DNA of 64,000 nucleotides from Euclidia mi (Eukaryota > Arthropoda > Insecta > Lepidoptera > Erebidae), in NCBI GenBank assembly GCA_944739405.2, contig OX123186.2, forward strand, positions 12,236,995 through 12,300,994. Reading direction: 5' to 3'. The notes beneath the pieces are model-generated. The model saw nothing but the letters and a program-made list of their open reading frames with translations. It made no database searches and was not told the origin of the DNA. Shown piece by piece: positions 1 through 10,206 of this stretch (its first letter is position 1; each line of letters begins with the position of its first letter). Made by a program: the position numbers and the translations under genes.

Positions 1-592
1 TGAAAAAAAAATTATATAGATGACATTGTTTATTGTGAAGTGATTGATGTCTATGATCCAACACATAGATTCAAACCTGTAGAAGTTCTTCTAAGGCTTA
101 AAGTAAAAACTAAAATCCCGTTTAGTTTGGTTCGTATATTTGCTTCTCACGGAAACAAATGAATTCGTATTTTTAATCTGTCACAACACGGAAAAAACGC
201 CTTAATCATAAAAGCATTTGATTTTGGAACTAGAAGAGGGTCATTTGTTTGACATAACCCCACGCACGTTTTGTACACAAACAGGCAAGTGTCTATTATA
301 TAGGTCTGTTTCGCGATACATCGTGCCATATGTTTCAATGATCGTTACACTTATCTGGACGTGTTTGGTGTACAAATGAACGCAATACGATGTTTATGAC
401 AATTACTGCTGGATGAAAGTTTGCTTGTGAAATGCTTCTGTTTATATTGTAATAGCTTTTCCCTATGCACGACATAATGAACATACTTTAAACCTATTTT
501 TACTACCTTATTGATAGAATTTTCAAATATTAGTGCTCCCCTATTTTAGCTTACGGCCAATAGTTTCATCCGTGCGTGTTTGTCAGTCAGTA
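1..592. other. AT-rich flank, no gene seen
   Basis: I see no coding region or recognisable repeat here. The stretch is the left flank of the LTR element that begins at 597, and its last four bases (593-596, ATGG) are the left target-site duplication. Confidence 0.6.
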
Positions 593-596
593 ATGG

Positions 597-989
597 TGTG
601 ACGTCGCTGAGACGTCGAGAGGACACCACCTCTCGGCCGCTTGCACCTCCGCCCCCACCGCACCGCGAGCTCCTATAAAAGCGGACGCGTTGGCTTCGCG
701 CCTCCCTTTTTGGCGGCTACAGCTCCGAGTTAAGTCACCAACTCTCCTGGACCATTGGCAGCAGGACTCTCAACAGAAACCTCACCCATCGCCGAATCAC
801 GCGACCCTGTCTGTGTATATCTTTTTAATTACGCATTACTAGTAATTTTTTTCAATTGCTAAATGATGTGTAGATTTTCTTGGCAATTAAATCAATTTTT
901 ATTGTAACATTCAACTCATGTTCTCATTTAAACACACCCTAGTAGGGATAACGTAACAGTGGACACCTGGAAGGTCTTTTTACGTTACA
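597..989 (+). repeat. 5' LTR
   Basis: It is identical to 9184-9576 except for four substitutions that I could find by eye. It has TG...CA ends, a GC-rich promoter segment and a TATA-like TATAAAA at 674-680, then an AT-rich 3' half typical of the R/U5 region. Transcription would start a few tens of bases after the TATA box. Confidence 0.88.
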
Positions 990-990
990 G

Positions 991-1001
991 TGGCGCCCAC
1001 T
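991..1001 (+). promoter_or_regulatory. Primer-binding site, probably tRNA-Lys type
   Basis: TGGCGCCCACTGG starts one base after the LTR end. The first nine bases match the usual start of lysine-tRNA primer sites (TGGCGCCCA) and then diverge. The tRNA assignment is an inference. The position directly after the LTR is strong support for a primer site. Confidence 0.6.
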
Positions 1002-1041
1002 GGAATATTATAGGTAGGGTTTTGTTGAGAATCCGCTGCCG

Positions 1042-1047
1042 GTGAGT
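1042..1047 (+). promoter_or_regulatory. Candidate 5' splice donor
   Basis: The sequence CCG|GTGAGT, with GT at 1042-1043, is a near-consensus donor about 50 bases after the primer-binding site. Some spliced retroviruses and errantiviruses have a donor in a comparable place. Partner acceptors are at 9050 and 9107. Confidence 0.4.
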
Positions 1048-1974
1048 CTTTATTTTTATTTTTTGTGTATGTGTGAAATCGTTCCAAACCAGTGTGTAAT
1101 TATTTTAGTGGCATATATTGTTTCTTTTTGCTTGTTTTATTGTGGACGGGAAATCGGTGGTGTTATGCCAGCCACAATAGACATTTTCTCTTTTTGTTTT
1201 GTTGTGCTCGGAAGGTCGGGCGTGTTGAGCCGGTCACAACAGACAAATTTTGTCTTACTACGCATGGTAAGCATTTTTATATTATAACTTTTTCTGTTAC
1301 CGCGTGTGATAATTATTGTGTATCAACCGCATAAGTAACGAGTTATAATCGTTCGACTGCGGCCACGTGTCCTCTAAAGACGCGCTAAGGTCACATTCGT
1401 CGATCGCATTCTTTGTATTTTGCGATTTATGGCCTCATGTCCACTAACGACGTGCTAAGGTCACCTTCGATGATAGTACGCTTCGCGATTAAGTTTTTTA
1501 AATGCCACTACGGTAATTAAGTGCTACTGGTAATTATTGCTAATAATTGCTGCTTTGGCTGACTTATGGAACGAATTCACACCCTTCTCTTTTTCATTTC
1601 TTCACATTTTTCTACTATAACCTTCTGCTAGTGACTTTGTACGGCGATATATTTCTATATAGTAGCTATTATTAAATACTGTTACCGCCTACTACGGCGA
1701 TTATCTTTTAAAATTAACTATTCTTTTCTTTCTTACTAAGCAAGTTACATCTTTATTATACCACGTGTACCTAACATAGTTGGACTGGCTGAGAATGAAC
1801 GTACCTAAAGATGCTATCGTATTATATACTAGGTATTTAGCTAGAATTCCGCGTTCAATTATTAATGAATTGTTCACGTGTCACATGCAGGTTGCTCACT
1901 AACAATAATGAAAAAGTTTAATCTTTGTTTAATTGGTATATAAATACGAATATCATCGTAGAATAATTCTACGA

Positions 1975-2355
1975 AGCGGCGAAAATACGGTAATTTAATA
2001 GGTAATTACGTATTTGAGCCGTTTGGGGTGGAGACGCTTGGTCCATGGGGTCCGAGCGCTCCTAGTTGTACAGAGAAATCCCCAAACGACTAATCGACGC
2101 TTCACGTGACCAGAAGGCTGTTCTGTATTTCGGCCAGCGTTGCCATCCAGCGTGGCAATGCTGCCAGCCTTCTGTGCACGTTACCAATAGACAGCGATGC
2201 GGAGGAATTCTACGACGCCTAAACCTGTCCTGTAAATATGAACTTTGTATTTTTCCCCCCTTTTTTGTACATATTTATTTTTATGTATGTAAGTAATCTG
2301 TACAGTAATTAGATAAATGTTACCATATCTTTTAGAGAAACAATAAGGTTTTTGT
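1975..2355 (+). pseudogene. Decayed C-terminus and 3' UTR of a non-LTR reverse transcriptase polyprotein
   Basis: Three short frames read in order give pieces of a familiar LINE polyprotein C-terminus. From about 2013 the peptide FEPFGVETLGPWGPSA is followed by a stop. From about 2070 another frame gives REIPKRLIDASRDQKA. From about 2139 a third frame gives SVAIQRGNAASLLCTLP and ends at a stop near 2222. The ETLGPWG and AIQRGNAAS motifs are common to arthropod RT-type LINE proteins. The frame changes show at least two small indels, so the copy is dead. An AT-rich tail to about 2355 looks like 3' UTR. It lies in the same orientation as the surrounding LTR element, of which it is either cargo or a nested insertion. 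The exact LINE clade (RTE-like or other) is not certain. Confidence 0.6.
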
Positions 2356-3364
2356 GTATCGAATTAGAACAGCTCAGTCCCAAGCGTTTTGGTCGACTTT
2401 ATATTCAGATATTTTATAATATGTTTCTTATATTATAAGGGAGCTTGTTATAAAAGCGTATACATTGCCCCATAAATCAGCTTCTTATTTTGTGAAGACG
2501 AGTGCTATGAACTACGAGATTAATCCTGCGTCTTGTATTTACAGAATGAATATCACATTTTTTACAAAATTTGTCAATATTTTTATGTACATAGACTTAT
2601 CAGATTTTCATAAAAAGACCCATCACCAAGCCGAAGTCTACTCGTTTTGGACATCATGTCAAGTCATACTAAGCAAAAATAAAACCTGGGAAACGATATT
2701 TTTTTTAAGGAAACACAATTTATAATCGGCAATTAAAAGGGCGCGCGTGCAATTTTTGAAATCCCTACCTATCCATGGGTGCATAGGACATCTATGGTTG
2801 GTCCCGAAAATGCATTAATTTTGTACCTAATTACAAAAGGTCATAGTAACTTTGAGCCTCAATATCTCCTGAACCACTAATTTCTCAGGTATAGTAGGTA
2901 CGGAAGTAAAAAATGTTCGTAATGATTGGTACAATATGGGGTTTCAGTTTTCGTTAAGGGTCTTTTTACATCCTGTATATTGTTATACAACAGTTAGAAT
3001 GTTTATTTCTTTCAACTTTTCTCTTAGAGAAACTCTTGGACCTAGGTTAAATATTCCCTTTACAGCTCTTTTCTGCAGAACGAATATTGTATTTAGGTCT
3101 GCAGCATTCCCACAGAGAAGAATCCCATACGACATTAAGCTATGAAAGTAACTGAAATAAAAAAGAAATCGATAATATTATGTTAATGTGTCGATAGTTT
3201 TTCAACAACCCTGCAGCTCATTATTAGGGTAACAGCTAGTAAAATACGGGCAATTACGGAATGCCAAAGTTAACATTAGTATGGATCTTTTTATTTTGCA
3301 CTGAATACTATTGAAATGTAATACAAAATAGAACTATTCTCTTTGGTAATTTTAAAACTGGGAA

Positions 3365-3480
3365 ATTGCATTATGCAATCAAGAACCAAAGTCGGTTGGT
3401 TCTGGATAGTTTGAAAAGTAATAAAGCTTTTTGTGATAAATAGAACCAATCAACTTTGGTTCCAACTTGCATAATGGAAA
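3365..3480. repeat. Long imperfect hairpin
   Basis: The arm 3365-3403 (containing ATTATGCAA and GAACCAAAG) is the imperfect reverse complement of 3442-3480 (containing CTTTGGTTCC and TTGCATAAT). The arms are about 39 bases with a few mismatches, and the loop is 38 bases. It could be a degraded foldback MITE. Confidence 0.55.
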
Positions 3481-4245
3481 TGCTAATCATTGCATAAAGG
3501 TCCTAAAGGAGCCAAGTGGCATGAGTATTTTTAACGTATAAATACAAAAGAATTAGAGGAACCACTCAGCATGGTTCTTTTCTGTTATTTGAGAGTTGGC
3601 CAAAATGAGTTGGTTCCGCAATTGACAGGTGAAAAGTTTCATTGTTAGTAGTCAGAAATCTACCATATTTTTTGGGAAGGTAGAAAACGTTTTTTTACTC
3701 CTATCTGTGCACTTAAATCAATTTCACAAAAAATGTGGGATGGTTCCCGTTTGCATAAAAGGGTCCAATTATTAGTTGTTCGCTTAGTCAAATGTTTATT
3801 TTGCTACAATCGTTGTTTTTGGTCTTCGATTTTATCTCCTTGTTACTGCCTATCGGTATGTTGTTTGAAAATGCATCTATTTATGCATTTACTGTTCATT
3901 GTGAACTCAATCATAAAATTCCTGCGTCGCAATTATTGAATTATATTTTTTTTGTAATGTTTTGTGTCGCTAGGATTGTTCTTTCAATGTCTGGTTTCTA
4001 TTGAAATATATAAAACATATAATGATAAATAAATGGTAAAATTAAGCCGCTGACGGCCGGAAAACTACTTAATTGTCAATATGTAACTTGTTTCCTTTTT
4101 ACTAAATGCTTTTTACTAAATCTGGTTTTACTAGACCAGTTTAAGTAGTGGTTATATTGTGTTCTTGTGTTAACGCAAATGTTATTATATCTAACTGAAT
4201 TTATCAAACTTAATTGAATTGAAACTAACTTTAACAAAAGTGGGT

Positions 4246-4439
4246 ATTTGCACATAAATTGAATCAATAACTTCTTTTCTTGAATAAATAAGTGCCTATT
4301 TACATATCGATGCCTTTCGGCCAAAAGGGGGTAAGCGACATTTTTGGCGAAATCGACTTATATATATGGTTAGAATCATTTGCACATAAATTGAATCAAT
4401 AACTTATTTTCTTGAATAAATAAGTGCCTATTTACATAT
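4246..4439. repeat. 62-bp direct repeat, offset 132 bp
   Basis: 4246-4307 is repeated at 4378-4439 with a single clear substitution (C to A) and lies 132 bases apart. The near identity suggests a recent local duplication. Confidence 0.75.
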
Positions 4440-4578
4440 TATGAATCAAATAAATAATATTTATACCTCATTAAATAACTAAAGTGGCTGTTTACTGTTG
4501 TGTGATCGAAAAGTATTAAGTAGTAAGTATTAAGTATTAAGTATTAAGTCCAAAAAAGAAAGAAAATATTTGTCATAG

Positions 4579-5514
4579 ACTAAAACTGTCAAATATGGCG
4601 TACCACAGGGCAGTATTTTGGGCCCACTTCTATTTTTGCTCTATATTAATGACTTGCCTCGACACGTTCAACACCCAATGGTATTATATGCAGACGACAG
4701 CACAGTAGTAATAAAATGTATTGACATTAATGAATATGAAAATGACATTAATCATACTTTAATTGACATAGTAAATTGGCTTGACATGAATAATCTTATA
4801 ATTAACCTTTCAAAAACTAACATAATGCATTTTCATCAACGCACATCAGTTCAAAATCTTACAATTGAATATAATAGACAAAGTATTGAACGCATAAATG
4901 TTGCTAAGTTTTTAGGAATATTGATAGATAGTCAGTTAACGTGGAAACCTCAAGCTGAAGAGGTGTGTACAAAATTAAGTACTTCTGCTTATGTATTAGC
5001 TAATTTAGCAAAAAAGGTAAATATTACCACAACACTAACAGCTTACCATGGTCTGGTGGCGTCAATTTTGCGGTATGGGATTGTGTTTTGGGGAAATTGC
5101 ACCTTAAGAGAGCAGGTTTTCAAAGCGCAAAAACGCTGCATAAGGGCAATGTGTGGTCTAAGAATGACGGACAGTTGTGTGCCTATGTTTAAGTCCCTGA
5201 AGTTGCTAACATTTCCTTGTATGTACATTTTTGAGGTAGCAGTATTCGTAAGAGTCAATAAGCACTATTTTACATCAGTATCAGAAACAAGAAAAGGACC
5301 TATTAGAAGTCAGTATAAAAATATGTTACGGGTTGGTGGTTTTAACACTACTTTATTAAAGAAAAATGTTTTTGGTATGGCTCCTATAATTTATAATAAA
5401 GTACCCGAAACGATTAAAACTGGCACAATACAAACATTTAAAAATAAATTGACTGCATTTTTATTAGACAAATGTTATTATTCTGTTACTGACTTTTTAA
5501 ATGATAGACTTTGA
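4579..5514 (+). pseudogene. Reverse transcriptase, C-terminal part (non-LTR type)
   Basis: From about 4594 the frame gives YGVPQGSILGPLLFLLYIND (RT motif with GVPQGS), then VLYADDSTV containing the catalytic YADD. The remainder is the thumb and C-terminal region with the typical LGILIDSQLTW, YGIVFWGN and QKRCIRAMCG blocks. Upstream in frame there is a stop at 4576-4578, so the first RT motifs, the endonuclease and ORF1 are missing. The frame is otherwise open to the natural stop at 5512-5514. With no N-terminal domains it cannot move by itself. It is related to the fragment at 43281-44106. Confidence 0.85.
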
Positions 5515-5893
5515 CATTTATTTAAATTTATTATTTACATCTAATAATACTATTATTTGACTTATTACGCCTATTTGACATTATATATTTTTTTCTTTTT
5601 TGCAATTTATCTGTAATAATTAATAATTTATGGAATTTAAAATCTGTAATTTCTACATTCACTAGCTATTATTACTAATTATTTGATAAATCTGTATGAT
5701 GCGTTTTGAATTTTAATGATTTATTTATTAATTGTATATTTTTTTGTTGCATTATAATTTATTATCATAAAGTTTTTGCATGCCTAATTAAGGTAGATTG
5801 TATAAGGATCACAAAACTTGTTAACATCTCTATTTCATGTACCTACAATCAATGCAAATAAAATCTTATTCTATTCTATTCTATTCTATTCTT
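4579..5893 (+). mobile_element. 5'-truncated jockey/CR1-type LINE with (ATTCT)n tail
   Basis: It starts abruptly within the RT domain at about 4579 and runs through an RT C-terminus (stop at 5514), an AT-rich 3' UTR with TTGACATT motifs, and an AATAAAATC segment. It ends in tandem ATTCT units (about 5868-5893). 5' truncation and a short-repeat tail are the usual result of target-primed reverse transcription. It lies in the same orientation as the host LTR element. Confidence 0.8.
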
Positions 5894-6869
5894 ACACACA
5901 AATTAATAAATAATTTCAATACTTAAATAACTAATGTGGGTACTTATACATAAATCAATAATTTATATACTTTAATAACTAAAGCGAATTAATTGATGTC
6001 CAAGTTTAAGAATACCCTTTCGTATTTTACAATCAACTATTTTAAACCTAAAAGCTGAATAAAATAACTGAATCTTATTCTATTACAGCATAAATAAGTT
6101 TATAAACGATTGGGTACAGTGTCATTTACAACAATGTAAGACGCATAGGTATGCGAAGTTATAATTACCTACATAATTATTTGTGAAGGCCAACAATAGT
6201 GCTATTGTTTTCGAGTTGGAGCTCACAAGTCACAAGATAACGCATTATTGTGTTAACGAATTATATAAACATGCTAACATAAAACATGAATAAATATTAC
6301 TGTTATAAATTGTCGAAGAGGTTTTCCAAATTTAATATTTTTGCACAATCTGTTATTTATCTAACTAATTATCGAAACATCAGATAACTATCTAACTACA
6401 TAAATATCAGATATGTTTCTCTTGGTGATTGCCATATCAAATATCTTAAATTAACTCACTACAAAGTTTAAAAATGTAATGATTAATGCTCATCACTAAT
6501 GAACTAATCACTAAAATAACTTAACACTTCGTTACATATAATATAAAAATCTTTATCTCCTAATTACAGCTAAATCATGTACCCATATGTCTTGTTACAT
6601 ACACACATCAACAAAGTCTAGGGATATTTTATATTTCATCAAATATCTAAAAATCTATGAAGAATTTTCTGATACAGTAAATAGAAGAATCATAGATTAT
6701 TTTAAGGTCTTTAATAAAAATAAAAAACATTTCGTGTTTTTTTTTGTTTTAAATAAAAAAAATAATTTTTTTAATCATCATGGAAAATTAGTATGATAAC
6801 AACAAACATTTCTTCTTAAAAAACTATTAATTTTAATAAAAATGGAAACAATCTTGTAAAATCTAATCA
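5894..6869. other. AT-rich interior of LTR element, no gene seen
   Basis: I see no coding frame or recognisable repeat. It lies between the LINE tail and the Tc1-like transposase. Terminal inverted repeats of the Tc1-like element should lie partly here but I could not identify them. Confidence 0.5.
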
Positions 6870-7894
6870 TTAATAATCAGTGTTGCCACCTCTTACATTG
6901 ATTACACATCGACATCGATTGTTAATACTTAAAATTAAATTGTCAATGTCTTGCTGCGGTATGAGGTCCCATGTCCTTTGCAAGTGTTCGTAAAGTTGTT
7001 GTTCAGTCGTTAAATTTGGTGGAAAATCTCTCAAAGCTTTTCGTTGTAACATGTCCCAGGCATGCTCGATAGGATTTAAGTCGGGCGACTGTGCAGGCCA
7101 ATCCAAAACTTGAATATCGTGCTCTCGGAGAGCGGTCGATACCAGCCGCGCCGTATGGCAAGGAGCATTATCGTGCATGAGTAGAAATTCATGGCCTATT
7201 TGAGTTCTGTGTGGGACAATAACGGGCTCTACTACCTCCTCGTGGTATTTTTGTGCAGTCATGCTGCCTTGGATCCAAACGAGTTGGGTTCGTCCGCCAA
7301 GACGAATTCCTGCCCACACCATGATTGTCCCGCCTTGGTATGGGTGGACCTCCTGAGGGTGCCGTAGACGGCTAACTCTCCCTGGAGCTCTCCAAACGCG
7401 TGTTTTTCGTGAATCCGGGTGAAACCCAAACCGGGACTCATCGGTGAACAGCACCAAAGACCATTGTTCGTACTCCATGGTAAATGCTCCCGAGCCCACG
7501 AAAGCCGCCGACCGCGATTGCCACGTCGCAATGCTGGAACACGCAATGGTCTTCGAGCATGAAGATCAACTTCATGTAACCTTCTTCGCACGGTTTGGTC
7601 GCTTACCAGCAGCTGGTGGTCCTCCTGGAGCCTTTGCACTAGTTGCAGCGCTGTGATATTGGGTTGTCTTCTGGCGGTCATTTGGAGAAATCGATCCTGT
7701 CTCTGCGTAGTAACACGATATCTACCTGTGTGCTGTTCGGCCACATCTCCAGTACTGCGATAACGTGACCACAACCTTGATATCACATTTTGACTGGTAT
7801 GTAGGGCCTCAGCAACGACGCGTTGAATTGCACCATTTTCTAACATGCCCACGGCTCGTAACATTTCATCTCGACTCAAATGACGACGTGACAT
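6870..7894 (-). pseudogene. Tc1-like transposase (DD34E), frameshifted
   Basis: Two overlapping minus-strand frames make one broken transposase. The first (7894 down to about 7477) starts MSRRHLSRDE and has the paired-like helix-turn-helix DNA-binding region, then WAREH. The second (about 7475 to 6870) starts usefully at MEYEQW and carries LFTDESRFG (first catalytic D), HDNAPCHTA (second D) and SPDLNPIEHAWD (catalytic E). There are 34 residues between the second D and the E, the Tc1 spacing. One frameshift near 7475 separates them. Otherwise all three catalytic residues are kept and total length (about 340 residues) is normal for Tc1 transposases. I could not find convincing terminal inverted repeats. 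The gene would act in the nucleus by cut-and-paste at TA sites. It is opposite in orientation to the LTR element that holds it. Confidence 0.88.
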
Positions 7895-8237
7895 GACTTT
7901 TAAAGTTCGTACGTCACGTTAAATAAAAAAAAAAACAATTAAAAACCCTTTTCATTAATAATTATAATAAAACAGTTTTAACTTTCTTTAATGTAACGAA
8001 TTACTAGCAAATTTGCCGCCATATTTTGTTTATTATTTTGTTTTTTTTCTTTCCATGTTCAAATTTTGAAAATAGAATAAAAGAGGTTTTAATCTGTATA
8101 TAAACTTTTTGTGGAAACTAACAAGGTTCTAAACTATAAACTCGTAAATAATTTAGGATTAAGATATCCTTAGACTTTGTTGATGTGTGTATAGCTTTGG
8201 TAATGACTGATCGTAATATAATAAAAAAAAAATCCCT
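7895..8237. other. AT-rich spacer, no gene seen
   Basis: This is the upstream flank of the Tc1-like transposase frame. It has T/A runs and no other recognisable feature. The element's end must lie in or beyond this stretch. Confidence 0.4.
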
Positions 8238-8300
8238 TATGGCTCAGTGGCTGAAAGGTTGTTGTCGGATCGGTCTGTGGTTCGATTCTCGATTGTGTTT
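8238..8300 (+). repeat. tRNA-like SINE head
   Basis: GGCTCAGTGGCTGAAAGG resembles a tRNA A box and GGTTCGATTCTC the B box, about 35 bases apart. A T-run follows directly. It is probably a degraded tRNA-derived SINE rather than a tRNA gene, because the acceptor stem is not formed. Confidence 0.5.
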
Positions 8301-8479
8301 TTTTTTTGTGTTTTTAATGGTATTGTGTACTATGTCGTCGACAGTCTCCTTCGACGATGTACTATACATTACATCTTGCCGCGAATATTTTTTTTGTGTT
8401 TTTGGCTATGGTTGTGTATACTATGTCATCGATTGTCTCCTGCGGTGATGTACTATACATTGCAACCTATTCCGAATAG
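8299..8479. repeat. About 90-bp imperfect tandem duplication
   Basis: Two consecutive blocks (about 8299-8387 and 8388-8479) share T-run, GTGTTTTT, ACTATGTC, GTCTCCT and GATGTACTATACATT in the same order. The copies have diverged by substitutions and small indels. Confidence 0.65.
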
Positions 8480-9030
8480 TGTATTTGCCGTTGTTGATTT
8501 TGTAACATAATCAGAAACCAGTCAATTGTCCGCGACAATGGAATGCGGCCGGCGCCAGGCGCGCAGTGATGACTCACTTGTTTACGTCAGCCGATCACTC
8601 GGCTCAAAACATTGTATTATACTTTATACTTAATTATAATGAACACTTTTTTATGCTTTTACAATTCGCATCGAGCGCGTTAATGAGCAATTTGTTTGTG
8701 ATACTGCCAACTAATCGTATGATTGTTAGTATCGTAATATAGTAAGATCGTAATATTGGTTTACGACTTATACTCTTTCAATTAATTTCACTTATCGAAT
8801 ATGGGTGGTCAGGTGGTGCCTACCAACATAGACTGGGTGGCTATTTGCTATAAAACTCACGTATAATACCTCTTCGCGCGTCTTGTATTATAATGAATAC
8901 GACTCGCATCGTGAATGAATGTTGGCTTGTTCATGCGTATGATTGTGTGTAGGCCTTTTTGAATGTGATGAATGTCAGGTTATAGGAACGTTCAATGCTT
9001 GGTGACGTATGAATGGCCGAGGGTTATACT
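8480..9030. other. Interior of LTR element near its 3' end, no gene seen
   Basis: This is mixed-composition sequence with no coding frame of length or homology. Short frames overlapping the 3' LTR are not credible genes. Confidence 0.45.
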
Positions 9031-9107
9031 TGTTTTTTTTCCTGTTTCAGGGTTAATAGTTGCCTTGTATTTAACCTACTGACACCACTACCACTCATCT
9101 GTTTCAG
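9031..9107 (+). promoter_or_regulatory. Two candidate 3' splice acceptors
   Basis: A long pyrimidine tract followed by CTGTTTCAG ends at 9050. A second CTGTTTCAG ends at 9107, with a possible branch point CTGAC near 9079-9083. Both precede GGTT. They pair logically with the donor at 1042. Confidence 0.45.
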
Positions 9108-9139
9108 GGTTCCGGAATGCAGTTGCCGCCTACCAGCCA

Positions 9140-9183
9140 CAGAATTTTCCCTCTGGGAAAATTCTGGCCTAATGGGGGGAGTG
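9140..9183 (+). promoter_or_regulatory. Hairpin plus polypurine tract upstream of 3' LTR
   Basis: CAGAATTTTCCC (9140-9151) and GGGAAAATTCTG (9155-9166) form a perfect 12-bp stem with a 3-base loop. The polypurine tract GGGGGGA is at 9174-9180, just before the LTR. The tract would prime plus-strand DNA synthesis; the role of the hairpin is unknown. Confidence 0.65.
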
Positions 9184-9576
9184 TGTGACGTCGCTGTGAC
9201 GTCGAGAGGACACCACCTCTCGGCCGCTTGCACCTCCGCCCCCACCGCACCGCGAGCTCCTATAAAAGCGGACGCGTTGGCTTCGCGCCTCCCTTTTTGG
9301 CGGCTACAGCTCCGAGTTAAGTCACCAACTCTCCTGGACCATCGGCAGCAGGGCTCTCAACAGAAACCTCACCCATCGCCGAATCACGCGACCCTGTCTG
9401 TGTATATCTTTTTAATTACGCATTACTAGTAATTTTTATCAATTGCTAAATGATGTGTAGATTTTCTTGGCAATTAAATCAATTTTTATTGTAACATTCA
9501 ACTCATGTTCTCATTTAAACACACCCTAGTAGGGATAACGTAACAGTGGACACCTGGAAGGTCTTTTTACGTTACA
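9184..9576 (+). repeat. 3' LTR
   Basis: It matches the 5' LTR over its full 393 bases with four substitutions. It starts TGTGACG after GTG, has TATAAAA at 9261-9267 and ends GTTACA at 9576. The next four bases, ATGG (9577-9580), repeat the left flank. Confidence 0.88.
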
Positions 9577-9580
9577 ATGG

Positions 9581-10206
9581 TTTTTCCATTCCGGTATATT
9601 GATTTAATTTAAGCTGACATTATTCTAACAATAATATCGATATAATACTAGTCACTAGCATTTATCATAAAGATATAAAAATGCACGCAATATATTTTTA
9701 TTTGCTAATAAAATATACTACCACTACAAATAATTTTACGCTCCCATTTACCATAGCTAAATGAAAAGCCAGAATGCGACATAATTAAGACCGTGGTCGA
9801 AAAATGCCCGCCGTCATTTATAGGGTTATCAATGTTGACGTCATATCTGTAAATGACGTTAAGAGCCATCTTATTCATCGGGAAAAATCGAAGAGATTTG
9901 CCTTCTACTGAAATGTGGGCTAAAGTGGCTCGGGAAATGCGAAAACTTATAGCACGACGAACAAGAATGCGGACGCGAAATCACTTTTGCATGAATTACT
10001 GTACTTTGCATAGCAGTAGAGTTGTTTTTATTATTGTTATAGGCCATATGGACTCAATGTTTTCTTTATCTGGACACTGACTGGAAAATATCTTTATTGA
10101 TAGAGTTGGTGTGTGCTTATACATCCGTTACATGACAGACTAAGAATACAAATTGTCGGCACCTTATTTCATTCCGTGGGTGTCGAAAGAGTCAACTTAG
10201 GTTTTT
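9581..10206. other. Flank of LTR element; small RTE-like remnant
   Basis: It is mostly without recognisable content. 10115-10190 resembles the start of the RTE-tail family seen at 38424 and 48587 (AAGAATACAAATTGTC and TGGGTGTCGAAAGAG). No gene is seen. Confidence 0.4.

Larger units (their letters stand above)
2356..4578. other. AT-rich interior of LTR element, no gene seen
   Basis: There is no credible coding frame; the short frames are AT-rich and lack homology that I recognise. It contains a long imperfect hairpin (3365-3480), a 62-bp direct repeat (4246-4439), and a run of TAAGTAT-type repeats (about 4509-4547) just before the LINE fragment. Confidence 0.5.
593..9580 (+). mobile_element. 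Complete LTR retrotransposon insertion lacking gag-pol (LARD-like)
   Basis: Two direct 393-bp LTRs (597-989 and 9184-9576) begin TGTGACG and end GTTACA, and are flanked by the same four bases, ATGG (593-596 and 9577-9580). A 4-bp duplication is usual for Gypsy-type integrases. A primer-binding-site-like TGGCGCCCA starts at 991 and a G-rich polypurine tract sits at 9174-9180, so orientation is plus. The 8.2-kb interior has no gag, protease, RT, RNase H or integrase frame of LTR type. The coding remnants inside belong to a LINE (4579-5893), another RT-type LINE (1975-2355) and a Tc1-like transposon (6870-7894). It therefore resembles a large retrotransposon derivative moved by proteins supplied in trans. 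Some interior elements may be later nested insertions. The LTRs differ at only 4 of 393 positions, so insertion was fairly recent. Confidence 0.85.

Noticed and set aside
7444..7656. Plus-strand frame opposite the transposase
   Set aside because: It is a shadow of the minus-strand Tc1-like coding sequence.
9013..9429. 138-codon frame over the 3' LTR
   Set aside because: It spans the acceptors, polypurine tract and LTR, and the equivalent 5' LTR frame is not preserved. It is not a gene.
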